From contig NC_091144.1 in assembly GCF_041381155.1 (NCBI RefSeq), positions 18,919,544 through 18,983,543 on the forward strand: a stretch of 64,000 nt of DNA, read 5' to 3'. Within the stretch, counting starts at the first letter, position 1. The number at the start of each line of letters is the position of its first letter. This stretch comes from Argopecten irradians. Its lineage: Eukaryota > Mollusca > Bivalvia > Pectinida > Pectinidae. Shown here piece after piece: positions 12,201 through 24,616 of this stretch. The notes under the pieces are model-generated. The model made no database searches and was not told the DNA's origin. It saw nothing but the letters and a program-made list of their open reading frames with translations. A program made the position numbers and the translations under genes.

Positions 12201-13656
12201 TCAAAATAATTGTAGTACATTTAGATCAACAAACACTGCAGCATACTGTTTTTAAGCTGGTAGACTACATTTAGCACTATTTACTTGTCACAATTCATGA
12301 CATAACACAACATAGAACAAATGAAGTTAAAAAACGGAAAAGACTGAAAATTCTGATAACTCTATGAAATGAGATTCAATATTTTTATGAAGACAATATT
12401 TTTCTGACAATGTTCTAAATCTTTTAATGATTTCGTTGATTATGAAAATAAAAGTTGTATATTTGAAGAAAAGGGGTTACATGAATTACTATCCATATAC
12501 ATGTAAAATTCAGCTTGATCACATATTTAAGGTCAAGATAGTCAAATATTCAAATTGGCTGCATTCTTCTGATGTCATAAACTTGATAAAATAAAAACGA
12601 TATAAATGAAAGCACTTGATGAAAGATAGACTTAAACAGTTTTTTTCCTAATTATTTCAAAATATTAATAAATATTGTCATTCGTGTGTCATATTGCCTA
12701 CTTATTCTTAAAGCAACAATTTAATATCAATGAAAAGGATATTTTGTTTACCATAAAATGTCAATACGCACAATTGGAGAACTGAGCTAAATGAAAGGCC
12801 CTTGGCAAATATTAATTATGCAGTATATCAGATGATAATCTGATTTGATAATAAGCGCATACTTTAAAGCATCTTTAAAAATGTCATCCTTTAGGGACTC
12901 GTCGCAGCAAATGTTAATAAAGAAATTGACAAAAACGAAATTTAAAAATCAAACATATGGTCAAATCTTTAAGTTGAAAGTTTAAATAGAATAAATGTAA
13001 TGCCAAATGTTTCAATTTTAAAATGTAAATATAAAAGTCAATACGGATTTTAGGTTCTTGTGGTATATTTGAGATATTCATTGAATTACCAAAAGAGCAA
13101 AGACGATAAGAACTGAAGATATGGTATGCCGAGGAGTAGTACATGTACATGAATTATTTCAAATCTGTGATCACGACATTCCAACAGGAAACATTCTTTT
13201 TGTACCGATTAAGATGTAAAAAGATCTCAACACACATATGTTTATAAAAGAAAGGCTACGTAATGACGTTTCTAGTAACTTTACTCGTATGATAAAATGC
13301 AGAGAGAAAAAAACATAAAACATTTAAAGTATGTTGCCCATTTCCGTTTTATATTTTTAAATCAGTATGTAGAATCATAACTGTTTTCATTTTGCTGAAA
13401 GAACAGTGAAATGACATATAACAACAATCACATAAGTCCATATACTGCATATTTCATAAAAGTCAGGTTCCAAGTAACAGCTGAACAGTAGTCCTATTCT
13501 CAAGCGTTTAAGAAGATTGATAACGGGTGCCATTCTGTCTATTGTTATTGGCAACAAGGATGAACATTTTGTTTCTCTCTCATGATTCACATAAAAATCA
13601 TTACCAAAGGCACTCGTTTCAGTTTCATAATACAAAAAATACACTGCACAATATTC
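9270..13656. other. Intergenic AT-rich sequence between convergent genes
   Basis: NHLRC2 (+) and the cystine-knot gene (-) point towards each other across this stretch. No coding exon with consistent splice sites is visible. The part nearest 13656 must contain the 3' UTR of the cystine-knot gene; no strong polyadenylation hexamer is seen within 500 bp of its stop (the nearest AATAAA on the - strand is near 12122). Confidence 0.5.
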
Positions 13657-13856
13657 CTAACCGATAGGTCCAATGTATTTCGCGAACAGAGACCTTTTGT
13701 TGATGAAACATTCACAGCCTGAGCGGATTTTCTGTGTGTACACCTCCCAAGCGTCTATTAAAACCTGCTTTCCATTCTGAATCATCATACGGCATCCGCC
13801 GGGTCTCCTGCGGAGCATATTCACGTAGACAAAGCTTTGTTTACACGCACCATGGG
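13657..13856 (-). CDS. Cystine-knot gene, terminal coding exon
   Basis: The acceptor is tattccacag. The exon encodes PHGACKQSFVYVNMLRRR, then a Trp and IRSGCECFINKRSLFAKYIG, and stops at TAG. It contributes four cysteines, including the closing CxC. Confidence 0.85.
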
Positions 13857-16800
13857 CTGTGGAATAGAAAAAAATAAGTAATTAGATAAAATAATGGAAT
13901 TATCCTTATTTTGATACGTAAACATATGTGTACAAATATGTTATTAAATGGATTGAAGATGTAGCTTAGCTATTTCATGAATATAATTGTGTTATATATA
14001 TATATTTATATTTATAATGATTACACCATTGTTTTAGCGGATCGTCTTGAAAGTATTTCTGACCAAAACTTGACATTGTTCATTTAATGTCAGAAGAAGA
14101 ATATTTCGAGGTCTTCCTTTTCATTTTCATCAAACAACGTTTGTTTTTCCAGTGTTTTGCGAAATGATGTCAGCATTTTTTTTAAAGTTAAAAGCCAAGA
14201 TGAATATATGAGTAAATACAAAAAAGCAATATACAAACGTAGATACAAAATGTCAATAAAGAAATGTCACAAAATAAGTCTACTTACGAGTACCACGAAC
14301 AGTTAGACAAGTGCGATCAGTTTGTCCGCAAGTGATTTCGTTAAGATATGGTGGGAACTTGTCAGATGATAATGTTGTAGTTACAGCACACTCGTCACAC
14401 ATGGCGAGGAAGCCGTCAGCAGTAGTGTTTCCTTTCTGACGACAGTACTGTGGCTGTGATGACGAACCTGTAATATACATTTGTATATAGAAATATTAGA
14501 CTGCTAATCTTAAATAAGTCACAATGAATTCGTGAAATCTATTTCGATATAGATGTTAAACATAATTTATGCATTAAGCTTAATTCTAACATCTAATTAA
14601 CATGTTTGTAGCAGTTATAACACGTTTTTTTAAGTATTTTTAACACAAACTAAACCCCCACTACAAAACTGTTGTTATCACTTAAATCGACAGTAAAAAG
14701 GCAAACATTAAATAAAAAATCCATAATGCGACTAAGATATACATTTCATAGTAATCGTACCAAGCGCTCCGAAAGAGCAATCGTTATACGCTTTATCAAT
14801 ACAGAAACTGCAATACAATTTGATGATAGAATTACGACAGCATCGCAATGAGTGATTATGACTATTCTGACTAAGCGGAAATAACAATAATCGCAAGAAT
14901 TTGCTCAATTAGCTCTGTAAAGACTTTGATGTCACATTTTAAATGAATTTATTAGAAATCGATCACTTCATATCATAACTTTAGCCTTCAGCTATGGTAA
15001 CCGAATTTGATTAAGTTTACGTACCATCTGCGCTTCGTATCACCCTTTGTGGTCCATAATCAGAAGCTAGATTTACCCTCTGTAGTATTCTCGGATGTGT
15101 ACTGATATTAAAGGTGTTCATCAAATCCATCAAATCATCTGATCTGATCGTATTTCCATGTAATAACTGTTCTATTGTCTTTTGCATCTGCTGTAATTTT
15201 GCCTTCAGCGTTCCATCAATTATTGCACTTTGTTGGTTATTGTCAATTGTACTTGACTCATGGTGAAGAAAGTCTTGAGTTGTTGGAGGAGCTGTTTCCG
15301 CCGGTTGGGATGTTTCCTGACTTGAAGGCACCGACGTGCTAGAAATTGTCCCATTAGAAATGAATTCTTGCAATGAGGACCACTTATGTAAGTCCTCAAG
15401 TAAGGTCTGTTTAGTTATAGCGTTGTCCATGACCGGATCGAAATCATATACACTGTCGACTTCAGCATCCTAAATATAAAATGAAATCAGAATATGTAGT
15501 TATAACTGGAAAAAATAATTTCCGGATCTGCAAATAGGAACTAACAAAAGGAAGAGAAGATTTTTTTTGTTTTGTGCATAATCACGGTCTTTCTGTTCAA
15601 TTATACTAAAAATCTTACCTCTGTGTACTGTGTTAGCGAGATCCTATTTGGGAACTGATCTGCCGCTGCTCGCTCCGTCGCCATTAGACTAGGATTGAAC
15701 GTGCCTCCATTCGCGTGTAAAAGTTCTAACATTTGTTGATTTGTTAAGGTCATTTTCCTTGGTACCCCATTTATTGAGGTCGAAGGACATAACATAGGCA
15801 TAGAATGGGACAACATGAAATCGAAATCTGGCACAGGTGGAGCTGGGGTTGCATAGGTAGGGTTCATACGTCTGGCTCTTACAAGTCGCCAAGGATCTGG
15901 AAGGAGAATAAAACATAATTTAGGATAAGTACTTGTACTTGGAGTTAGATATACCAATACAAGCACTTAAAACTTATTTTTGCGCTTGATTTTTGTTTCG
16001 GATACTTCGAGGGCGATACGATATCGCGGAAAATATATCGTCGTGAAAATGTTTCAAATAATGGAAAAATAGAACTTCAGATGACTCGATAACGACGTTA
16101 AATCGTCGTGAAAAAGTTGAAGAAAACGCAAAAATATGTCACCATGAAAATAAGTTGATTTACAATAAAAAAAACATTCTCCACATGTAGTTAAATTGTA
16201 AAGAGCATCATTAAGCACTGAGAATGTTCCGGTATCTTTTTGCGTGTTTTTTTTTTCAATAATGAATAAACTATTATCTGTAATCGCCACCTCCAAAAAT
16301 TCAAAACTAATTCAAAGAGTAGATCTCCAGCGTAATACTTTTTATATACCATCGGTCTTAAAATGACTGCCGTTTCGTCATACTATGGATAAAGACCTTA
16401 ATAAAAAGTGTTTAATTCACTTGCGAATTCATTTAAACATTTCAAGGGTTTCATTATTTCTTAAAATGCTCTTGACATTCCGTTTATGCCATATAATATT
16501 TTATTTCTCCTTCATATATCTCAAAGTATAAGTTTTATTTATGATTCAGTTAAAAGGTTTGCAATATGTAAGACACGTTTTAAGATTCATTTCATAAGAT
16601 TTCATATGAAATTAACATTCATGTGCAATCCTATCTTTAGAGTTCAATACCCTTTCTAGTATCTAGGTCATTTGGTCATATGAAATTCAGTACATCAAGT
16701 CAAGATTGGCAGAAGAATATATATATATCAAAAGATTTACTGTATACATGGAAAATCAAGTAAAACGTATTTTGTGTTAAAAGGCACCGAAAACGCAACT

Positions 16801-18957
16801 ATTTTACAAATATATTTACATAGTACTTATTATTTACTACATTTAGTAGTGACATATTGCTATATACAAAATGTACATGCAATATGACTGCGCGTTTTAC
16901 AGTTTTATGATACTTTTTGGGGGTTAAAATTTTGAATCTACCATGGTAGATGTTTTCAGAACTGTTTTCAAAGTTTGTGCTAAAACACGACTGCATGACA
17001 TGGGAAACTCTATGTTATATGGTAATGGAAAGACAAGGTTGATTCTTTGAATTGACAAATTATGTAACTATCGCTTAAACATTACCGTCTTGTGATGCCG
17101 TATAACATTAATTAATTTAGTATAACGATATGCTTACCGTTCAGCGCTGTGGCGTCACAGAATGAGTACGACAAAAATCCAATTAATCCAACAATTACGA
17201 GTTGCATCCTTCTGGAATTGTAACAGAGATATGAATCGTTATTCAGCTTCATTTTAGCGACATGCATTTAATATATCGCTTCTTAGGAAAGGCCATTTGT
17301 AGATTTATAAAACTGAGAAAGAAGTAGAACTTCTCCCTATTTTAGCAATATTCAGGTGTTCATACATGTACGACCTCCCCCACTGAGAACAGAACGGTCG
17401 AATGAAAGATATCTTATGTTAAGTAAGTCCCCATGTGGTAGGGCCACGGGGTAGCTTACACCTGGGTGATAACAGTTTACCTTCAAGGCTTATTATATTG
17501 TATGTCTTCAATGTACCCCCGCATAGTCCTGTTTCTACTCTATTTGGATTATGTTTTGATGTTTAGAAAACAGCATGCTTGAAATAACATTTCGTCATAA
17601 AAATAAATATCACAGTATTTCTTTACACTAGTTTATCATATCAATTTCAGATTATTAGAAATTAGTGAATCTATTATTGCAAATCTTCAAGAAGCAGACT
17701 AGGCTTGCCTTAAAACCGGTCACCAGTTGGTCAGGTTACGGTATCATTAAGCATTATAATATCGATCATGCCACTTTATACAAACATGTGCTTATTTGTC
17801 TGACATTTATTTAACATCATAACTTAACCCCAGAGAGTATCAGGGATACCCACACTTTATTTTCCTATTGCACAACAAGCGATTGTTTCATGCAATATGT
17901 ATGCAGTAAGCTATTTTGTGCTAACCTTCACCAGCTTAAAAGCATCTTCAAATCCTCATTATAAAAAAAAAAACAAAAAAAAAAAAAAGATTTTTTTTTT
18001 TTTTTTTTAAAGAAAATGGATATTGTATGGTCAATAAAACAACATTTTTTAAAATTCTAAGTATCTTAATTGCTGTACGTTTTAGGATTGTTTTCTATTT
18101 TCAAAATTGTTAATACCTGTACCTATCATCAATTTGCATTATATAAATCCTGTCAAGATTAGCTATAGACTTTCTTTGTTCGAAAATTTGTCTATAGTGC
18201 ACCAAAATTTCCATTTTTTCCATCTGTATGTTGGTATCTTAGCTATTTAAAATCATGTATGCGGTATATCTGCATTTAATTTTTATGTCTGAGTTTTCTT
18301 GAAGCAATTTTTATTTTTTTAATAACAACTATTGTAAAATGATCCTCAAAATCAAAATAGTTTTTGAAAGAATATTAATTTTCCATTTGAACTGCACGAT
18401 ATTTAAAAGTTAGTCGGCAGTACATTTTATATGAAGCGTTAAATCTTTTAAGATGTTAGGGATAAGGACAAAAATAATGGTATCCTTAGCTAATATAATG
18501 ATTTCATCGTCAAGAATAACACCAACGTATGAATTTTCGTCAATTTGGAACAATGGTATGATATGAAATTCCCTAAAATCTGTATAAGAAAAAAAAACAG
18601 CCACAGAAAACAATTTACATTTTAAAAGAGTAGATACCACACAGAAATAAACCCATATGTATTGCATTCCATGCATCGTATTTGATGGATGTGTATTGAA
18701 TTTTAAATTAAATTAAAAGAGCCATGTGCACACAAAGATAACAAAATATAATCATTACATTTGCTACCTTCGCTAAATAACATTAATATATTATAGATAT
18801 TTTTCTTTTTTTTTATTTAATAGCAACTCAGAATTTACGAAGAAAGAAATAAAATAATAATATTCTTACCTGTTGTTTTTGTTCTTCGAAATGTTCACAG
18901 TTATACAAGCTGCATAACATAGATAGAAATGAGATTCTTCAGCAGATCTTTTAGAGT
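13657..18957 (-). CDS. Secreted cystine-knot ligand precursor, 390 aa (Noggin/Trunk/PTTH or IL-17-like)
   Basis: Coding exons are 17207-17138, 15896-15619, 15469-15025, 14467-14288 and 13856-13657 (stop TAG at 13657-13659). Splice phases are 1, 0, 1, 1, all with GT-AG ends, and total 1173 nt, exactly 391 codons. Residues 1-18 or so (MQLVIVGLIGFLSYSFCDA) form a signal peptide. Residues 24-261 are a low-complexity pro-region with RARR near residue 33 and RVIR at 258-261, a minimal proprotein-convertase site. Residues 262-390 hold nine cysteines (273, 288, 291, 311, 318, 329, 346, 372, 374) in the motifs FPPYLNEITC, CKQSFVYVNMLRRRPGGC and IRSGCEC. This order (F/YPPY..E..C, C, LRR, W, GCxC) fits extracellular cystine-knot ligands. 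The exact family is uncertain. Three N-glycosylation sequons (NGT, NIS, NTT) are present. Confidence 0.85.
14288..14467 (-). CDS. Cystine-knot gene, coding exon 4 (first half of knot)
   Basis: It begins GSSSQPQYCRQ and contains five cysteines and the FPPYLNEITCGQTDRTCL motif. It is bounded by atattacag and GTAAGT, phase 1 on both sides. Confidence 0.85.
15025..15469 (-). CDS. Cystine-knot gene, coding exon 3 (pro-region and cleavage site)
   Basis: The acceptor is atatttag. The exon starts DAEVDSVYDFDPV and has a Ser/Thr/Pro/Gln-rich stretch and a probable amphipathic helix (KAKLQQMQKTIEQLL). It ends ...PQRVIRSAD at GTACGT. The alternative donor five bases further on (GTAAAC) would break the frame into the next exon. 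Confidence 0.82.
15619..15896 (-). CDS. Cystine-knot gene, coding exon 2 (pro-region)
   Basis: The acceptor is ctccttccag. The exon encodes DPWRLVRARRMNP..., which includes a canonical R-X-R-R furin-type site directly after the signal peptide, and ends ...ISLTQYTE at a GTAAG donor in phase 0. Confidence 0.82.
17138..17207 (-). CDS. Cystine-knot gene, coding exon 1 (signal peptide)
   Basis: The ATG (17207-17205) sits in AAGGATGC, four bases after an acceptor (aattccag). The exon encodes MQLVIVGLIGFLSYSFCDA and four more residues, then ends in phase 1 at a GTAAGC donor. Confidence 0.85.
17963..18010. repeat. Poly-A run followed by poly-T run in an intron
   Basis: An interrupted run of about 27 A is followed by 'ga' and about 19 T, making an A/T inverted repeat inside the 5' UTR intron of the cystine-knot gene. 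It could be a hairpin, two opposed retroposon tails, or an assembly artefact. Confidence 0.7.
18870..18957 (-). other. Probable non-coding first exon of the cystine-knot gene
   Basis: The donor CAACAG|GTAAG ends at 18870, and the next exon's acceptor lies at 17212, four bases before the signal-peptide ATG. The exon start is estimated from the TATA box about 30 bp upstream. It contains two upstream ATGs, one opening a frame that would overlap the main start codon. Confidence 0.6.
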
Positions 18958-18980
18958 ATATTGTGAATGGGTCATTTTTA

Positions 18981-18988
18981 CTTTTATA
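18981..18988 (-). promoter_or_regulatory. TATA box of the cystine-knot gene
   Basis: TATAAAAG on the - strand, placed about 30 bp upstream of the inferred first exon. No other TATA-like sequence with such a match lies nearby. Confidence 0.6.
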
Positions 18989-18989
18989 C

Positions 18990-21900
18990 ACTGTGACTTG
19001 CGCATGGCAAGCCTTTATTTCGCTTTTATGACGTCACATTTTGTAAAATCGCAGAAAAGTTCATTTACATAATGGTACTCGAAACCTCAGGTCATCCATA
19101 AACCGCTGCGGTCGACCACTCTGCTGACAGGCAGTGATCCGATTGGTTGGTTAGATTCGACCTTCGCCGAGTGATGTTTAACTCGTTTTGTATATACTTC
19201 GATATCATAGCGTTTTTTGAGAGCAGACTACAGATAAATAGTGTAACTATGATGAGAGTATTGTTTTATACACCTAGCAATACAAATTGAGTGATTATCT
19301 GTGTGTAAACAAATCCTGATGTTAGTGTTAATAACTTCTACTCTTCATAAACCCACAGATTAGGTATCGTCCCTGTCGTATATACAAATGTATTATGGGA
19401 TCTAATAGTTTTGACGGAAGTTAGGTTGTCATCTCAAACCTTGTCGACGGCTGATATTAACATTCTACAGTAAATGTCACGAAACTCCAGTAACACAGGA
19501 AATAGAAATATGTTGAATGAGTTTTACTAAAGTTTATAACAAACGGTGTGATGTTTCTTTTACACTGTTCAAAGGAAGTCACGAATGTCGGTGTCAATGG
19601 CATGCTGGTTATACCTAAGCAAACACTGATATACAAACTCGGCTGCTGCTTTATGGGGAAGATCCACAGTATTTTTCTTGTGTCTGGAAATACAGCATTG
19701 CCTCGGTTTTTTTTAGAAATATTGCCCGTGTATGAGCGATTATCTTTTTGGCGATGATAATAAACTAATGGATAAAAAAAGCATCACAAACAAATAACAA
19801 ACTCCATTGATTTAGAACACAGATTATGATTCCGATAAGTAGACTTTGTTTGTTTTATCATTACTCAAAAATGGAATACATGGTTAGTACATGTATCTTA
19901 CAATACAAAGTTTATTTTGGTGCGAAACTTAGAAAAGCCGAGATGACATCATTCAGGAGGATGTCACGTCATTTTTTAGCAGGACTGAATGACGTTTAAT
20001 TCATCGAAAGATTAAAGTTCGGGGTCAAGTTAGAAAATGTTCCGTCAGATGTGGAACAAATTCACGTGTATATCTGTGGTATTGGACATTTTAAAAATAT
20101 TTAGCACGAACATAATTTGTGCGCAGACACGGATGTGTATTTGGGAGACCACGGTATGGTGGTGGTTTGTCTCTTTCAAACAATGGAAGTAATTGCCAAC
20201 TTTATAGTGTTGTCTCACTGAAGCATGCTGTCGGAGACATCGAACACGATCACATTATATTTTTGATGAGTTTGATTGCGTTGTATCTCGAAAAGGGCAC
20301 AGAACCATAGCATCGCAACTGAGATCATAGAATTAAATATGTGAGGCGGTGTCGAGAGATACGGAAATGAGTTTGACTTGTAAACGTGCGCTACCATATA
20401 ATGGTAGCGGTAGGCATTATTTCAAAACTAAATGTCAAGATATGAAGTGGCTTTATTTCAAATATTTAGTACGTCCCTCACTCAATTATAATTGAGGTTT
20501 TCTAGTACGTGTTTTTGTTGGGTTTTTTAGGGGGGGGAGGTGGATATACTAAGTATATCATGAACATATATGTATAAATCAATCTACGTGTAAGAGTATG
20601 TGCAGGATGTTTTAATTCACAACTCCATTGTACGAGTGTATTTTATGTTTAGATGATATTTAAACTCTAATGCATGTGGAGTGATATGTTTTACATATTG
20701 TATAGTCACACATAAATCAAGCTCGTTTTTTTAACAATTCTCAATCCTATTTTGATTTTGATACAACCCCAAAACGATCAGTGTCCGAGTCAGCGCACGT
20801 AGTACATTTACGTTTCAAGTGAAAATGACTAACATTGTGTAATATATACATGTATACCGGTATATGTTAACTCACGTCAGTTATACCTCTGCTGTCCAAT
20901 GATAAGACGAAGTTTAAATCAGTCCTTTAAAACACGACAGAATTTAACATAAATAGTAATTTTGGCGATTTAATTTTTTTTTTTTTTTGCTGTAAATGTA
21001 TATTATATTGTGTTTATGTTGTTGGCTTTAAATTAATTAAATTATCGATACACCGTTCAAAATATACAGATACGTAATTAACATACTTGTTATTTTCCAT
21101 GGAAACTCATGGAGTCTAAATTGTCATATAGACCTTCGAAAAAAACTGTAAATCAGCTTATTTTCGGGACGATCCAATTTCGCTATATATACAATTTAAA
21201 ATCTCTAATGTAATAGTGGTTGAAACATTTTTGCAACGATGGAACTACGCGAATAATGATTGTTTGCGATAATTAATCGAAAATAATTTGGTGTATGTTA
21301 TACTTTACTATCCAATCACTCAACAACAATATAGAGGCAATAGTGTTCTCACAACCAAACCATAATGGGTTTAGTACATCACCCTCAACTCCAACATCTT
21401 TTGGTTCCGATTGCCTTTAAACTTCGTACTACTTTTCATAGCTCATTTTCTTTTAAATATCATTGTATTTACTGTATAATAGGTAGTTATCATTCAAAGT
21501 CTCAAAATACAGAATGCTGGTTCACTATTTAGGGACTTTATTTTATGTCGGGAACATATCATTACCTTGAAAGTTCAACATATGAATTGTCGCAGAAATA
21601 TGTATTTCTTTAAAACGATATTCAGTTCCATGAAGATTAAAGAACAAATAAATACAGAACATTTGCTTCCATCCCCGCACACAATAGCCTGTCCACCATC
21701 TGGACGGCTTGATCGAAGTACAATGTTATAATAAGGACATGTAATAGTGATGTCACAAAAGATTTACGTTTTTTTTGCGTCATTTCAATGGTGCCCGCTT
21801 CACCGGACACTAATGCAAATAGTCAAACTGTGTGTAGCCAATCAGAATCCAGTATTTTGTCTTGTAATGTACTAATATTTACATTCATTTTCAACTTCTG

Positions 21901-24398
21901 CCAAATAAACTATCCAAGGCAAAGTGAAGTCTATGGTGGCATAACTGACAGCCAAAACAAGACTATTTTAATGTTGACATAGCTACGTTAACCGATCACC
22001 GTCAAAATGGCTGTTCTATATTGGATTAAATCGTCGTTGCTGAAACGTTTTCCTTGTTTATCTGATCAAATGTTGATGTAAAACCCCTACAAAGAGTTAA
22101 TAATGATCTTTGCAGATACGCTATTGTCGTGCAAAGTTCTGACCATAGATGCCATAGATGCCATAGGAAGACAGTTTAATGCTTCAATATATTCTATGAT
22201 TTTGAAATACATAGATTGATGAAAATTCAATAAAACTGGAGTATGGACGTCACTACCAGGCAGCGGGATCTATACTTTAGAATTCTGAGCATTTGCAATC
22301 TTTAATTTGAATATTCTGGGTACTTTTGTCGTCTTTTGTATGTGTAAGCAGTGAAACGAAGCTTATGTTTACGCTCTGGTATTGATAAAGTGAGATCCGG
22401 GATATCCGAAGGGCAGATGACGCAGGAAAGTCGTGATTCGTGCTTAAAAACCGCCTACCTTAAGCCACGATCCCCCATCGTTTAAAGGTGTTAAACATAT
22501 TCTTGTTTCGTAACAAAAACCAGTAATTGTTTTCCTAGTGTATTCAGTGTTCACACAGCCACCAAGACAAAATTCAACTATGATCAAATTTTATGAAAAA
22601 GAAGAAAACACTCAATTCAGATCAGTAATGTTTAATGACAAAAGAGAAGAATAAGGTTTTGTAAATGTTATCTTAATATATCAACGAATAATTTATTATT
22701 TTTGCTGAGCTGAGAGTTAACAAAAGCTCTGATACATAATTACTAGTTAATGTCACTTAATAGAGTTCGAATATTAAAGAAACTTGATAATTTAGTTATG
22801 TCAATTTTACAGAAATGAATTCAGTAACGGTCGAGCTCTCAAAATAAACTTATATTCCGGAAGACAATTGTAAAGTGTGACTGGATTTAATAGCCATTTG
22901 ATATTGATGAAATAAATATAATTGCTTCTTATTTGAAACAGATTCAGATTTGAATATTATTTCAAACGTATGTTTTATGTGTGACGAGATGGAAAATGTT
23001 TCAATAATCATCATTAACAATCTTCAATTTCAAAGTCAACATTGCACAAATGCTTCCTTAATTATTGTCGATTATACATCCAAGTGGTTTAATAACCTCG
23101 GTAGATCGATAACCAGTATATCATCAATGTTCAATTTTTTAAACCTTGGCAACGGATTTTCATCTAACGTTATTGATTTCAATCAGGCAAATGATTCATT
23201 AATGTTCGTTGTATATGAATACAAAAGTGCAAAGTGGAAGAGGTTTGAACATATCACTGATCAGTTTCTTTTCAATGTGCAAGTTTATACAACAATATTT
23301 CAAAATTATTTTATCCTAAATTCAAATAAATATCAACTATAAAATACATATATCCACCTATACAATTCTTTCATTCATTCCTTTCTCTCACTTTCAATAT
23401 AAAGCACTAGTTATATCACAGTTGTTGCATATTTAAAACAAGCAATAACACGAGAGTTAAGTCCCTTTACACCTTCCCATATCTATCTAAAATATGTGGA
23501 CGAAATTACTACAAAATCTTATTATTGGCTTAGTATATGAAACAGGACGACATAATAGAGCAATACAGAATCTGGCTATATGAACAATGATATTTAGACA
23601 ACATCTTTTGACAATGAATTCACCACGGCAATGGACTTCTTATTTGACAAATTACTTTCCAGAATGCACTTCTACCTTATCAAAGGGCAGTAATCGTGGT
23701 ATAATTTTACACACTGCTTTACGTACACTAACTCGAGTATTCCCCCTTTAATTGAATGTTCGAAACGAAAGCATTAAAATTAAATGCAAAACATGTGTTG
23801 GAGTAGAGATGACATATTACAGTGATGCAATTTTCCTCTTGTTATGCTTTAGAAAAATAGCAATAATATAATAGTACCAAAACGGTAACTGATGTTTTCA
23901 ATTTTAAAAGCTGCACTTAGATGATTGTTCCAGTTTAAGAAACGTGTTCAATGAACCCTTTACTTGATTCTTGATTGGGCTAATTATGTTTTCTTGAAAT
24001 CTATAAACGCATACAGTGCCCAGGCAAGCTTACAAGCAATACTTATTTCTTCATTATGTTCATTTTTAGGACTGATGTATTATAGATACTTTTGATTGAC
24101 AGTTAATTATTCATTTCATTTAAAAAAAGAATGCGTTTTTTACATTCAAATGTATGAAAAGTAATTCACAGCAGCATATTTGATCATAACTGGTTTGTCT
24201 GCAATTTATACCCTACCAAAAACATCATATAACTGCCTCTAAAGCCAACTTGTGATCGTATATCAACAAACATATTCGGGCTAGATATTCCCTCTTGACT
24301 TATAACTTTAGAGAAAATTTGTCATAAGTAATGCTTAAGTATTTAGCGTTTTTTTCTTAGTTTTTCTCGCATGTGACAAGCGTTCATGCATTTTTCAT
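18990..24398. other. Intergenic region between two - strand genes
   Basis: It contains the upstream flank of the cystine-knot gene and the 3' flank of the coiled-coil gene. The longest open frame (22950-23342, + strand, 130 codons) follows a possible acceptor (tttgaaacag, ending near 22941) but is AT-rich, Asn/Ser/Ile/Phe-rich and resembles nothing I know. A G-run (AGGGGGGGGAGG) lies near 20530 and poly-T near 20980. Confidence 0.45.
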
Positions 24399-24616
24399 TC
24401 ATCGCACACGACTTGCACGGCTAACAGCGTCGGCTTCTTCATCCACTGTTAGATTATATTTCTTCCTCGCTCTCTCAAAGATATCAGACATGTCGTCATC
24501 ATCATCGCTTTCACTTTCTTCTGCGTAAAAGTCTGGCGATTTTGCTCTTTGGTTAGGCTGATCGGGTGCTGCGTGATCTAACACTGGGCTCCGCGGAGTT
24601 ACTCCTGTATTTTTAC
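24399..24616 (-). CDS. Coiled-coil gene, terminal exon with acidic tail
   Basis: Two acceptors 12 bases apart (exon from 24616 or 24604) both give phase 1 and add or omit KNTG. The exon encodes PDFYAEESESDDDDDMSDIF, then ERARKKYNLTVDEEADAVSR and ASRVR, and stops at TGA 24399-24401. Confidence 0.75.

Noticed and set aside
15689..15916. 75-codon - strand frame overlapping the cystine-knot exon 2
   Set aside because: Alternative frame of a real exon; the chosen frame keeps the splice phase on both sides.
22950..23342. 130-codon + strand frame
   Set aside because: AT-rich, no recognisable motif, no clear donor or partner exon; kept only as a note in the intergenic entry.
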